From: CAYNRE01 sp964399535
GTDB lineage: Bacteria > Planctomycetota > Planctomycetia > Pirellulales > CAYNRE01
Length of the DNA: 64,000 nucleotides
Direction: 5' to 3'
NCBI GenBank assembly: GCA_964399535.1
Contig: CAYNRE010000058.1
Coordinates: 62,001-126,000 of the forward strand
This document shows, piece by piece, positions 34,301 to 43,459 of this stretch (positions are counted from its first letter, which is position 1; each line of letters starts with the position of its first letter). Below the pieces are notes generated by a model. That model saw nothing but the letters and a program-made list of their open reading frames with translations. It was not told the DNA's origin and made no database searches. The translations under genes were made by a program, and so were the position numbers.

Positions 34301-36796
34301 ATGATGGCTCGCCGAGAACTGCGCCGTGGTTGGTCGATGGGTTGGATCTTCTGCGCGACGGCGATGGCCGCGCTGGCGGGCCCCGCTTGGGGAGAGCCTG
34401 CTCAAGCCGGCGCTGAACTACTGCCGGTCGAGGTAGGGCAGCCCGAGCGGATCGAGGTGTTTCCCAGCGAGGTACGGCTTGATTCTCCGCGGCGGGAGAT
34501 GCACTTGGTGGTGACCGGTGTCTATGCCGATGGCCGGGTGCAAGACCTGACGCGAGCGGCCGAATTCCGATCGAGCGCGGCGGAGGTGGCCCAGGTTCAG
34601 GGGTATCGGATCAGCCCGGTTGCCGACGGCACGGCCCAGGTTACGGTTGAGGTGGGGGGGCAAAGCGCCGCGATCCCGGTGACCGTCTCGGGCCAGGGGC
34701 AAGACGAACCGGTTTCGTTCGTGTACGGCGCGCTGGTGGCGCTGACCAAGCAAGGGTGTAATCAGGGGGCCTGCCACGGATCGCCCAGCGGCAAGGGGGG
34801 TTTTCGCCTTTCTCTGCGGGCGTACGACCCAGTGCTGGATACGGAGACCCTGATCCGCGAGGCGTTCAACCGGCGGACCAATGTGCTCGAGCCCGAGGCG
34901 AGCCTACTGTTGCGCAAACCGCTGATGGAGGTGGCCCACGGCGGCGGTCGGCGACTGGCCAAGGAGGATCCCGCCTATTCCCTGTTGCGCGACTGGATCG
35001 CCGGGGGACTTAAGCCCGATCCCCAGGGAGCCGCGACCTGCGAGCGGGTCGAAGTTTATCCCCGGCAGCGAGTGCTGACCTATCCGGCGCACAGCCAGCA
35101 GTTTGTCGCCCTGGCCTATTTCTCCGACGGCACGATTCGCGACGTGACCCGCTCGGCCGTGTTCACCAGTTCGGACGAGGCCGTGGCCACGGTCGATGCT
35201 TCGGGGTTGGTGGTGGCAGGCGACCAGGGAGAAACCGCGATTCTGGTGCGGTACCTGGAACACATGGAAACCGCTTACGTTACTTTTTTACGGCCCAAGG
35301 AAACCTTTGCCTGGGACGCTCCCCAGCCGGCCGGCTATATCGACGAGGCCGTTTACGCCAAACTCCGCGAACTGGAGATCAACCCCTCGCCGGTGTGCAG
35401 CGACGATGAATTTATCCGCCGGGTCTATCTCGACTTGATCGGGGCACTGCCCACGCCGCAGGAAAGCGAGGCCTTTCTGAGCGATACGGCGGCCGATAAG
35501 CGAGCCCGGTTGGTCGTGGCGCTGCTGGCCCGTCCGGAGTACGCCGAGTTCTGGGGTTTGAAGTGGGCCGATTTGCTCCGAGTGAACAACAAGAATCTGA
35601 CCCCTTCCGGGGTGCATAAGTTCCGCCGCTGGATCGTGGCCGCCGTGCGCGACAATATGCCCTACGACCGTTTCGTGCGCGAGCTGCTGACCAGTACGGG
35701 CAGCACCTTCGATCATCCGCAGGCGAACTACTTCCGTTCCGCGGCCGACACCAACGATTGCACCGAAACCACGGCCCAATTGTTCCTGGGCATACGGATC
35801 CAATGCGCCAAGTGCCATAACCACCCCTTCGAACGCTGGACCCAAGACAACTACTACGGGATTGGCGCTTTCTTCAACCGGGTTACTCGCAAACCGGGGC
35901 CGCGCGCCGAAGAACTGGTGGTGGCCGTGGGCCGGGGGGGCGAAGTGACCCAGCCGCGCACCGGCCGGCAGATGAAGCCCTGGTTGCCGCTGACCGGCGA
36001 AGCCGACCTGGAGGGGGAGGCCGACCGCCGCGAAGCCCTGGTCGCCTGGATGACCAAATCCGAGAACCCGTTCTTTGCCAAAGCCCACGTGAATCGGGTT
36101 TGGGGACAGCTTTTGGGCCGCGGCATCGTCGAACCGGTCGACGATTTCCGTGCCTCGAATCCACCGTCGAACGCCGCCCTGCTCGATCAGTTGGCGGCCG
36201 ATTTCGTCGCGCACGGGTTCGACCAGAAGCAACTGCTGCGGACCATCGTGGCTAGCAACACCTACCAGGCCAGTGCCCGCACGACGCCGACGAATCAGAA
36301 CGACGTGAAATACTTCTCGCATGCCCGCACCCGTTTGCTTTCGGCCGAACAGTTGCTCGACGCCATTTGCCGGGTGACCGGGGTCGAGGAGAAATACGCC
36401 GGGTTGCCGGCGGGAACCCGCGCGGCCCAACTGCCCAGCCCCGACGTGGGAAACTACTTTCTCAAGGTGTTCGGTCAACCGGCCAGGGAAATGGCCTGCC
36501 AGTGCGAGCGGTCGAGCGAATCGAACCTGTCGCAGGCGCTGCAAATGATTAACGGGCCGCTAGTACACGAGAAGCTGCGGGCCGACGGGAATCGAATTCG
36601 GCAGTTGGCCATCGAGGGCAAGAGCGATGACGAAATCGTGACCCAGCTTTACCTGGCGGCGTTTTGCCGGGTGCCGAACGAAGCCGAACTGTCGGCCGCC
36701 CGCAACCACATCGCGGCGCAGGCGGACCGGCTCCAAGCGCTGGAAGACGTGTGCTGGGCGGTACTCAACGCCAAAGAATTTCTATTCCAGCATTAG
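34301..36796 (+). CDS. Exported BIG2-DUF1549-DUF1553 planctomycete protein with CxxCH site
   Basis: The ATG at 34301 has GAGAGGTG just upstream; 831 aa with a signal peptide (WIFCATAMAALAGPAWG). Order: an Ig-like BIG2 domain, a short cytochrome-like segment KQGCNQGACHGSPSGKGGF, a second BIG2-like domain, then DUF1549 (YIDEAVYAKLRELEINPSP to about residue 580) and DUF1553 (HVNRVWGQLLGRGIVEPVDD to the end). IQCAKCHNHPFERW contains a true CxxCH heme-attachment motif. The biochemical function is unknown; the architecture is confined mainly to Planctomycetota and is often tied to sulfatase or polysaccharide-use loci, though none is present here. Confidence 0.92.
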   Translation: MMARRELRRGWSMGWIFCATAMAALAGPAWGEPAQAGAELLPVEVGQPERIEVFPSEVRLDSPRREMHLVVTGVYADGRVQDLTRAAEFRSSAAEVAQVQGYRISPVADGTAQVTVEVGGQSAAIPVTVSGQGQDEPVSFVYGALVALTKQGCNQGACHGSPSGKGGFRLSLRAYDPVLDTETLIREAFNRRTNVLEPEASLLLRKPLMEVAHGGGRRLAKEDPAYSLLRDWIAGGLKPDPQGAATCERVEVYPRQRVLTYPAHSQQFVALAYFSDGTIRDVTRSAVFTSSDEAVATVDASGLVVAGDQGETAILVRYLEHMETAYVTFLRPKETFAWDAPQPAGYIDEAVYAKLRELEINPSPVCSDDEFIRRVYLDLIGALPTPQESEAFLSDTAADKRARLVVALLARPEYAEFWGLKWADLLRVNNKNLTPSGVHKFRRWIVAAVRDNMPYDRFVRELLTSTGSTFDHPQANYFRSAADTNDCTETTAQLFLGIRIQCAKCHNHPFERWTQDNYYGIGAFFNRVTRKPGPRAEELVVAVGRGGEVTQPRTGRQMKPWLPLTGEADLEGEADRREALVAWMTKSENPFFAKAHVNRVWGQLLGRGIVEPVDDFRASNPPSNAALLDQLAADFVAHGFDQKQLLRTIVASNTYQASARTTPTNQNDVKYFSHARTRLLSAEQLLDAICRVTGVEEKYAGLPAGTRAAQLPSPDVGNYFLKVFGQPAREMACQCERSSESNLSQALQMINGPLVHEKLRADGNRIRQLAIEGKSDDEIVTQLYLAAFCRVPNEAELSAARNHIAAQADRLQALEDVCWAVLNAKEFLFQH

Positions 36797-37186
36797 GGCG
36801 GGCCGGAACCCGCAATTTCGCGGTGCGGCTGAAGGCTCGGGCTCGACTCGAGCGCGCTGGTGCCCGACGGCTGGCGGCCCCAGGGGCCTCGTCGGTTGCC
36901 TTTCCGCTCGGTAGCCGGCGCGGCCGGAACAACCGCTACCACCGGTAGCGCGGCTGCGCTGCCGGGGTGCCTGTCTTTCGCGTAAGCGCTTCGCGCGGGC
37001 AACCTGCGCGGGCGGCCCTCGGCCGGCGGATTGGGGGCCCAACCACTCCGGCACGCCAGCCCCGGCGGTTCATGAGCTAGGCTTGCCCTGTCGCCTCGCC
37101 ACGTTTCCACCGGGCGCGCGACGCCCCACTTAGAGCGGGGTAGTGCTTCTCAGTCTCTTCGGACGGCGCTTCCGCGGCCGCGGCGC
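36797..37186. other. Intergenic region without recognisable features
   Basis: 390 GC-rich bases between the DUF1553 gene and the first BioF2-like gene. I see no hairpin with a T run, no convincing promoter and no credible small gene. Confidence 0.4.
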
Positions 37187-38443
37187 ATGCAATTGCAATT
37201 GGTCGATTCCGAGCAGGACCTGGCCGGGCTGCGCCAGGACTGGAATCGTTTGGCCGGCGGCAATCCGCTGTTGAGCTGGGAATGGGCCTCGGCCTGGTGG
37301 GCCGAGTTCGGAGTCGGCAACCGGCTGGCGGTCGTGGTCTGCCGAACCGGCGGCCGCGTGACGGCGATTGCCCCCTGGTTTCGGTCGCATCGCCTGCTCA
37401 GGGGTGCCACGCTTTCGTTCCTGGGCAGCGGCAAAGCCTGTACCGACTACCAGCGCATCCTGGTCGATCCGCAGATGGCCCTGGCCGATCTGGCCAGTCT
37501 GTCGGGCCGGCTGCTCGAGCTATTGACGAGTTGCGAGGCCACGAGCGGGCTCGACCTGATCGACCTGGAAGGCATGACCGCCGGCGAGTTGGCCACTGGG
37601 CTGTTCGTTCGCCGACTTGCCGAGGCGGGATACTCCGTCACTTCCCACCCGCTTCCCAACAGTTGGGTCGTGGAACTGGGGTGCGATTGGCCCCAGTTGG
37701 CCAGCCGGGTTCACCGGTCGTTTCGCCGCAAGCTCAAGAAGGCTGCTCGGCAAGCAACCAACGCCGCGGTTTCGTTTCACCGAGCCGAGTCGCCCGATGA
37801 AATCACCGCGGCCTGGCCCTCGTTCGTCTGGCTGCACCAACAGCGCATGGCCCAAAGCGGGCGGGGCCCGGGTTGCTTCTCCGACCCGCGCTTCGAGCGG
37901 TTTTTGCGCGCTGCGTCGCTGGCGCTCGCCGAGCGCGGCAGTGCCGAACTGTATTGGTGCGAAATCGATGGCCAGCCGGCCTCAGTCCAGTTGCACCTGC
38001 GCGGGCCGGAAACGGCGTATATGTATCAGTCGGGCTTCGACCCGGCGCTGGCGGCCTGGGAGCCTGGCCACTTGCTGTACTACTTCGTCGTGCGGGGCCT
38101 AATCGACGAGGGCTGCCGGTATCTGGATTTCCTGCGGGGAGACGAGCCCTACAAGGCCGATTGGACCGCCCGGCCGGTGGTTCTTTCGCGGTTGCGGTGC
38201 GTGGCTCCGCGCGCGTCGTCGCGCCTGCGGCACTCAGCAATTGCCCTGGGGCGAAAGCTCAAGCGAGTCGCCGCGGGCCGCCCGGCGACGCCCCCGCCGA
38301 AACGGCTGCCCGTGGCGGTCGATTCGCTACCTGCGGCGGTCAATTCGCTACCCGCGCCGGTCGATTCGCTACCCGCGCCGGTCGATTTGTTGCCCAGCGC
38401 CGAGGGCATGGGTATGGGAAGCCCAGAGATCTCGGTCGGCTGA
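37187..38443 (+). CDS. BioF2/FemAB-like GNAT acyltransferase with repetitive C-terminal tail
   Basis: 418 residues, cytoplasmic. The Acetyltransf_6 (BioF2/CelD-like) fold occupies about residues 150-330. Its hallmarks are RSFRRKLKKAARQA on the helix before the core, AELYWCEIDGQPASVQLHL, YMYQSGFDPALAAWEPGHLL, and the family signature YLDFLRGDEPYKADW. Such enzymes transfer aminoacyl or acyl groups in peptidoglycan bridge, exopolysaccharide or lipid pathways. After residue 365 the tail is a Pro-rich stretch of four 7-residue units based on PAPVDSL. The next acyltransferase gene starts 61 bases downstream. Confidence 0.85.
   Translation: MQLQLVDSEQDLAGLRQDWNRLAGGNPLLSWEWASAWWAEFGVGNRLAVVVCRTGGRVTAIAPWFRSHRLLRGATLSFLGSGKACTDYQRILVDPQMALADLASLSGRLLELLTSCEATSGLDLIDLEGMTAGELATGLFVRRLAEAGYSVTSHPLPNSWVVELGCDWPQLASRVHRSFRRKLKKAARQATNAAVSFHRAESPDEITAAWPSFVWLHQQRMAQSGRGPGCFSDPRFERFLRAASLALAERGSAELYWCEIDGQPASVQLHLRGPETAYMYQSGFDPALAAWEPGHLLYYFVVRGLIDEGCRYLDFLRGDEPYKADWTARPVVLSRLRCVAPRASSRLRHSAIALGRKLKRVAAGRPATPPPKRLPVAVDSLPAAVNSLPAPVDSLPAPVDLLPSAEGMGMGSPEISVG
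38312..38399. repeat. 21-base coding minisatellite, about four units
   Basis: Units based on gcggtcgattcgctacccgc repeat in frame about four times and encode PVAVDSL, PAAVNSL, PAPVDSL and PAPVDLL. It forms the C-terminal tail of the first BioF2-like protein. Confidence 0.9.
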
Positions 38444-38504
38444 GGCCGGCGTCGGAGAATGCAAAGGAATTGGCCGTTCGAACCCCTTCCGGACAAGCAT
38501 CCGA

Positions 38505-39821
38505 ATGACAACGACCGCGAACCAGAACCTGGCACCGCGCACTGAGTGCGCCGAGGCTCGGCCGAGCCGCGGGGCGGGACAGGCGCCGCGCGCGAACGAG
38601 CCCGACCTGCCCTCGCTGAACTTTTCCTGTCGGTTGCTCAGCAGCCCGGACGAAGCCGAACCGCGATTGCCCGCCTGGCGCCGGTTAGCCGAGACGGCAC
38701 TCGAGCCGAACTCGTTTCACGAGCCCAGTGTGTTGATGCCGGCTTGGCGCCACTTGGACCCGGAGAGCCAGGTTCGATTGCTGGCCATCGAGGCCCCTCC
38801 CCGCGTGCACCCTCAAGGGGCGCCGGTGCTTTGCGGGCTGGTGCCGCTCGTCCGGCGGCGCTGGTGCTACGGCCTACCGGCGAGCTGCTGGGAGGTGTGG
38901 ACCCACCCGTATTCGTTTCTAGGAACCCCGCTGGTGCGGAGCGATTGTGCCCGGGAAGTGGTGGACTGCCTGCTGGGCTGGGTGGGCCAAGGGCCCCTGG
39001 GTTCGCCGCTGTTTCGGTTGCCTATGATCGATGCGCGGGGGGAGTTTTTTCGGCACCTGATCGACTCGAACCACGAGACGGGCCGGGCAGCCTTCGTCCA
39101 AGACCAGTTCTGTCGAGCCCAGTTCGAAGCCGACCTCGATGCAGACAATTTTCTCAAGCGCCGCTGGTCGCGTAGCAAGCGACAGGGCACCCTGCGCTTG
39201 GAGCGCAAGCTAGGCCAGCTTGGCCGGCTGGAAACTCGCTGGTTCGAGTTGGGCGACGACCTCGAGGAATGGTCGGCCAATTTCCTGCGGATCGAAGCAG
39301 CCGGTTGGAAAGGCGCTCAGGGAACGGCGCTCGCTTGCCAGGAAAACCACCGTGAATTCTTTCGCGAATTGGTCACCCGCGCGGCGGTCGACGGCCGGCT
39401 GATGATGGGGCGGTTGGACTTTGAAAGCCGCCCCATCGCCATGATCGTCAACCTGCTGGCGCCCCCCGGCGGCTATAGCTTCAAGATCGCCTACGACGAG
39501 GGCCTGGCGAGCTACTCGCCGGGGCTGCTGATGGAGTTGGCCCTGATTCGGCGGTTGCATGCCCAGGGCATTCAGTGGATGGACTCGTGCGCCATGCCGG
39601 GTCATCCGTTAATCGAACCGATTTGGCCCGACCGCGCCGTGCGGCAGTCGCTCGTGCTTTCCACGGGCCGCCTCGGCGGCGACCTGGCCGTTTCCCTATT
39701 GCCCCTGCTGCGCTGGCTGAAGCGAAGCCTTTCGGGCCGGGCCTGCCCATCCGGTGGGCGTCGCAAGGCTTGCCTCCCAGCGCCCGAGCCCGGTTTTAGC
39801 CTGAACGAGGACACACCATGA
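38505..39821 (+). CDS. Second BioF2/FemAB-like GNAT acyltransferase
   Basis: I start at the ATG at 38505 (MTTTANQN), since an upstream in-frame start would run through the repeat tail of the preceding gene; 438 aa. The core is again Acetyltransf_6: RWSRSKRQGTLRLERKLGQL, FLRIEAAGWKGAQGTAL, a FESRPIAMIVNLLAPPGGYSF strand, then the Tyr-rich IAYDEGLASYSPGLLME that is conserved in this family. The usual DFLRGDE motif is replaced by MDSCAMPGHPLIEPIW, so substrate binding differs from its neighbour. The stop overlaps the start of the cupin gene in ATGA, so the two are translationally coupled. Confidence 0.85.
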   Translation: MTTTANQNLAPRTECAEARPSRGAGQAPRANEPDLPSLNFSCRLLSSPDEAEPRLPAWRRLAETALEPNSFHEPSVLMPAWRHLDPESQVRLLAIEAPPRVHPQGAPVLCGLVPLVRRRWCYGLPASCWEVWTHPYSFLGTPLVRSDCAREVVDCLLGWVGQGPLGSPLFRLPMIDARGEFFRHLIDSNHETGRAAFVQDQFCRAQFEADLDADNFLKRRWSRSKRQGTLRLERKLGQLGRLETRWFELGDDLEEWSANFLRIEAAGWKGAQGTALACQENHREFFRELVTRAAVDGRLMMGRLDFESRPIAMIVNLLAPPGGYSFKIAYDEGLASYSPGLLMELALIRRLHAQGIQWMDSCAMPGHPLIEPIWPDRAVRQSLVLSTGRLGGDLAVSLLPLLRWLKRSLSGRACPSGGRRKACLPAPEPGFSLNEDTP

Positions 39822-40705
39822 GTGCCGTGCTGGAAACCCCGCGTTCTGCCCAATTGCTCAGCGGACTCGACGCGCGCCTGTTTCAAGAGCGTTTCAACCG
39901 GCGGCCGTTTCTCGTCGGCCATCACCTGGCCGATCACCCGCTGTTCGCCTTGCCCCGGCTCGTGGAGTTGGCCGGCCGTCTGCCCGAATCGCAGGTGGAG
40001 TACAACTCGGGTAACTTGCCGGTGGCGCAAGACCCGACGCGCACGCCGCGCAACGGGCTATCGATCGAGGCGACGATCGAGCGGATCGAACATTGCCAGT
40101 CGTGGCTGGTGCTCAAACACGTGGAGCTCGACCCCGAGTACGGCGACCTGCTGGATAGCTGCCTGGCCGAGATTCGGCAGGTTTCCGATAGCGTGTCGCC
40201 CGGCATGAAGCAGAAGGCCGGCTTTCTCTTCGTTTCCTCGCCCAACTCGGTCACGCCGTATCACATCGACCCGGAGAACAACTTCCTGTTGCAGATTCGG
40301 GGCCGGAAGACGGTGCACATGTTTCCGCAGGGAGATCGCGAGATCCTTTCGGAAGAAAGCCTGGAGGCGTTCTTCTCGGGGGCGCACCGCAATCTACCCT
40401 TTGAACCCTGGTACGACGAGCGGCGAGAAACCTTTGGTCTGTCGCCCGGTGACGGGTTGCATTTTCCCGTGGCGGCTCCGCACTGGGTGCAGAACGGCCC
40501 CGAGGTTTCCATTTCGTTCAGCGTTACGTTTCAGACCAAAGACTCAGCCGACCGGCGGTCGCTGCACCGCCTGAATCGGCAGCTTCGGCGGCTGGGCCTT
40601 CGCCCGCGCGGGGTGGGCGTTTCGCCCGCGTCCGATCGGGCAAAACTGGCACTGATCGAAGGGGTGCGGCGGACCAAGGCCCTGTTGGGGCGCGGCGACC
40701 GGTAG
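39818..40705 (+). CDS. JmjC/cupin-like Fe(II)/2-oxoglutarate oxygenase
   Basis: 295 residues in a double-stranded beta-helix fold. The iron triad is visible as H149-x-D151 (TPYHIDPENNF) and H222 (AAPHWVQNG), with KTVHMFPQGD between them, where a Lys/Arg often binds 2-oxoglutarate. Related cupin_8/JmjC proteins hydroxylate amino-acid side chains or small molecules. The start overlaps the second acyltransferase stop by 4 bases, strong evidence for a joint pathway. The target could be the product of the two acyltransferases. No regulator is visible. Confidence 0.85.
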   Translation: MSAVLETPRSAQLLSGLDARLFQERFNRRPFLVGHHLADHPLFALPRLVELAGRLPESQVEYNSGNLPVAQDPTRTPRNGLSIEATIERIEHCQSWLVLKHVELDPEYGDLLDSCLAEIRQVSDSVSPGMKQKAGFLFVSSPNSVTPYHIDPENNFLLQIRGRKTVHMFPQGDREILSEESLEAFFSGAHRNLPFEPWYDERRETFGLSPGDGLHFPVAAPHWVQNGPEVSISFSVTFQTKDSADRRSLHRLNRQLRRLGLRPRGVGVSPASDRAKLALIEGVRRTKALLGRGDR

Positions 40706-41090
40706 CGAGCCCTCTGGGCCGGACCCCGACCCCGGGGGCAATGATCCCGAGGCGCGGGTCCCGTGGCGCGGCGCCGCTCGGGCGCCCCGAAACGCTGGTA
40801 CGCGCCGCCGGCGACGCCCGACCAGCCGGCTCGATCGCTACAGTCCGCCGTATCGGCGCGATGCCTTGCCGCATTCCCCCAGACTGGGTAGCCGGCTGGG
40901 GAGAAATGGCGACGACGTTGCCGATTGGCGAATCTTTCCTGAGCTATGTTCTCTCAGGCACCGGGTGTCTCCCCGCGGGGGGCAGGCATGTGGGGCGCCC
41001 GGGCCGGCGCGTCGTCGGCCCCGCTTGCACCGCGCCGTCGTGAGGCGGCCGCCAAGTCGCCGGACAGTCAATCGCGAAAGGATACGGGTC
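40706..41090. other. Intergenic region upstream of the Tad genes
   Basis: 385 bases with no supported gene. AAAGGA at about 41078 is the ribosome binding site of the GTG at 41091. No clear terminator for the cupin gene. Confidence 0.4.
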
Positions 41091-42437
41091 GTGGCTAGTT
41101 CGACGAATCTCGCCGGCAAGGGATCGATGGGGTTGGGGCGCGCGCCCGAGAAATCGAAGGAAGCCGAATTCGAGGACTTGAAGCGGCGCATTCACTCCAA
41201 GCTGGTCGACAAGCTCGACTTAACCCGGATCGGCGAAATGGAAGGGGAGACCCTTCGCCGCGAGATTCGGCTGGTGATCGAGCATTTGTGCGATTCGGAA
41301 GACACGCTGCTCAATCGCAGCGAGCGCGACCGGCTGGTCGAAGAGGTGCTCGACGAAACCTTCGGCCTAGGGCCCCTGGAACTGCTGCTCAAGGACAACA
41401 CGATCAGCGACATCCTGATCAATGGGCCCAAGCACATTTATGTCGAGCGGCGAGGGCGGTTGGAAAAGACCTCGGTGCAGTTCCGCGACAACCAGCACCT
41501 GCTGCAGATTGTCGACCGCATCGTGTCGCGGGTGGGCCGGCGGGTGGACGAATCGAGCCCGATGGTCGATGCCCGATTGGCCGACGGTTCCCGCGTGAAC
41601 GCCATTATTCCCCCGCTGGCGCTGGACGGGGCGGCGGTCTCCATTCGCCGCTTCGGCTCGAACCCCCTGAAGCTGGAAAACCTGCTCAACTTCAAGGCTT
41701 TTACGCCCGAAATGGTGATGCTGCTCGAAGGCTGCATCAAAGCCCGGTTGAATATGATCATCGCCGGCGGTACCGGTTCGGGAAAAACCACGCTGCTCAA
41801 TACCCTGTCGAGTTTCATTCCCAATCACGAGCGCGTGGTCACGATTGAAGACGCCGCCGAACTGCAGTTGCAGCAAGAGCACGTAGTGCGGCTGGAAACC
41901 CGGCCCGCCAGCATCGAGGGCAAGGGAGCGGTAACGGCCACCGACCTGGTACGCAATGCCCTGCGCATGCGGCCCGAACGCATCATCATCGGCGAGTGCC
42001 GCGGTCCGGAAACGCTCGACATGTTGCAGGCCATGAACACCGGCCACGAGGGGTCGTTGACCACGATCCACGCCAATACGCCGCGCGACGCCATCGCGCG
42101 TATCGAAACCATGATCACGATGGCGGGGTTCGAGTTGCCGCTAAAGGCGATGCGCCAACAAGTGGCCAGCGCCGTCGACCTGATTATTCAGGCGAATCGG
42201 CTTCAGGGCGGCTCGCGCAAAATCACCCACATCACCGAAATCGTGGGGATGGAGCAGGACACGATCGTGATGCAAGACATTTACAAATTCGAGCAAGCGG
42301 GCATCGACGAAAACGGCCGGGCCTACGGCCGCTTCGTCTGCACGGGCGTGCGACCGACCTTTATGGACCGGCTGGAGTCGGCGGGGGTCCGTTTGCCGGC
42401 CAGTGCCTTCCGCCAACGCGTGATGCTCGAGGACTGA
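41091..42437 (+). CDS. cpaF: Tad/Flp pilus assembly ATPase CpaF (TadA)
   Basis: Hexameric secretion ATPase that powers Flp pilus assembly at the inner membrane. I choose the GTG at 41091, preceded by AAAGGA, giving 448 aa beginning ASSTNLAG; the 75 residues before it in frame are not family-like. Motifs: VEEVLDETFGLGPLELLL (N-terminal domain), NTISDILINGPKHIYVERRG, Walker A IIAGGTGSGKTTLLN, VVTIEDAAELQL (Asp box), MRPERIIIGECRGPETLDML (Walker B), and TTIHANTPRDAIARIE (His box). It is followed by tadB and tadC within 50 bases. Confidence 0.95.
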   Translation: MASSTNLAGKGSMGLGRAPEKSKEAEFEDLKRRIHSKLVDKLDLTRIGEMEGETLRREIRLVIEHLCDSEDTLLNRSERDRLVEEVLDETFGLGPLELLLKDNTISDILINGPKHIYVERRGRLEKTSVQFRDNQHLLQIVDRIVSRVGRRVDESSPMVDARLADGSRVNAIIPPLALDGAAVSIRRFGSNPLKLENLLNFKAFTPEMVMLLEGCIKARLNMIIAGGTGSGKTTLLNTLSSFIPNHERVVTIEDAAELQLQQEHVVRLETRPASIEGKGAVTATDLVRNALRMRPERIIIGECRGPETLDMLQAMNTGHEGSLTTIHANTPRDAIARIETMITMAGFELPLKAMRQQVASAVDLIIQANRLQGGSRKITHITEIVGMEQDTIVMQDIYKFEQAGIDENGRAYGRFVCTGVRPTFMDRLESAGVRLPASAFRQRVMLED

Positions 42438-42483
42438 CCGTGGCGCGTGCCCTCCGCCCCTGGCCTGGAAAGAACTTCGCACC

Positions 42484-43452
42484 ATGAGTCCGATGCTCAT
42501 TTCGATCGCGGCCTTCATCGGCGTCGCCGCCCTGGTCGGGTCGATCGCGCTACTGTTTCAGGAACGCGCCGATCGCAGCCACGAAGACCGATTGACCGCC
42601 TTCACCGGGTTGCAATCGCTAACTCAGAAAGACAACAAGAAGGCCAAGGCCACGCTGTTGGCCCAACCGCTCAGCAACGGCAAAGGGGTGCTCGAAGGAC
42701 TGATTCGCCGCCTGGGCCGGTTCCAATTGATCTTCGAACAGGCCGATACCCGGCTCACGCCGCAGAATTTTCTCTTGATCTCGGCTGGCCTGGGCGCGGT
42801 TAGCTTCGTGGCCGGGTCCGTGGCGGGGCTTCCCTGGGTGTTTTTGCCCATGCTGACCCTGGTGGCGGCCGTGCTGCCCCTGGGTTACCTGATGTTTGCC
42901 CGCAGCCGCCGCTTGAAAAAATTCGGCGCCCAGTTGCCCGATGCCCTGGAACTGATCGCCCGGGCCTTGCGGGCCGGCCACAGCTTGGCGGCGGGCTTCA
43001 GCCTGGTTGCCGAGGAAATGACCGACCCGATCGCGAAGGAATTCGGGCGGGTCTTCGAGGAGCAGAACCTGGGCATCGGCCTGGACGAAGCCCTGCTCAA
43101 CGTCACCGAGCGGGTCCCCAATTTGGATCTGAAATTCTTCGTGACCTCGGTGGTGCTGCAGCGCCAAACGGGTGGCGACCTGGCCGAAATTCTGGACAAG
43201 ATCGGGCACTTGATCCGCGAACGGTTCAAGATCTATGGCCAGGTGCAAGCGCTGACGGGCGAAGGCCGGCTTTCGGGCGTGGTGCTCTTGGGGTTGCCGC
43301 CGGTATTGTTCCTAGCAGTGTACCGGCTCAATCCCGACTACATCATGGCGCTGTTTACCGACCCGATGGGCAAGAAGATGCTGGCCGGGGCGGTGTTTCT
43401 GCAGTTCATCGGCGCCCTGGTGATCCGCAAGATCGTGAATATCAAGGTGTGA
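42484..43452 (+). CDS. tadB: Tad pilus assembly membrane protein TadB
   Basis: 322 residues, type II secretion GspF-like fold. An N-terminal helix (ISIAAFIGVAALVGSIALLF) precedes a soluble part and two more helices at 95-140. The cytoplasmic T2SSF domain has the signature LPDALELIARALRAGHSLAAG and VTSVVLQRQTGGDLAEILDK, with a last helix pair near the end. It forms the inner-membrane platform with TadC. The ATG lies 46 bases after the cpaF stop and the stop is 7 bases before tadC. Confidence 0.92.
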   Translation: MSPMLISIAAFIGVAALVGSIALLFQERADRSHEDRLTAFTGLQSLTQKDNKKAKATLLAQPLSNGKGVLEGLIRRLGRFQLIFEQADTRLTPQNFLLISAGLGAVSFVAGSVAGLPWVFLPMLTLVAAVLPLGYLMFARSRRLKKFGAQLPDALELIARALRAGHSLAAGFSLVAEEMTDPIAKEFGRVFEEQNLGIGLDEALLNVTERVPNLDLKFFVTSVVLQRQTGGDLAEILDKIGHLIRERFKIYGQVQALTGEGRLSGVVLLGLPPVLFLAVYRLNPDYIMALFTDPMGKKMLAGAVFLQFIGALVIRKIVNIKV

Positions 43453-43459
43453 GGTTACC

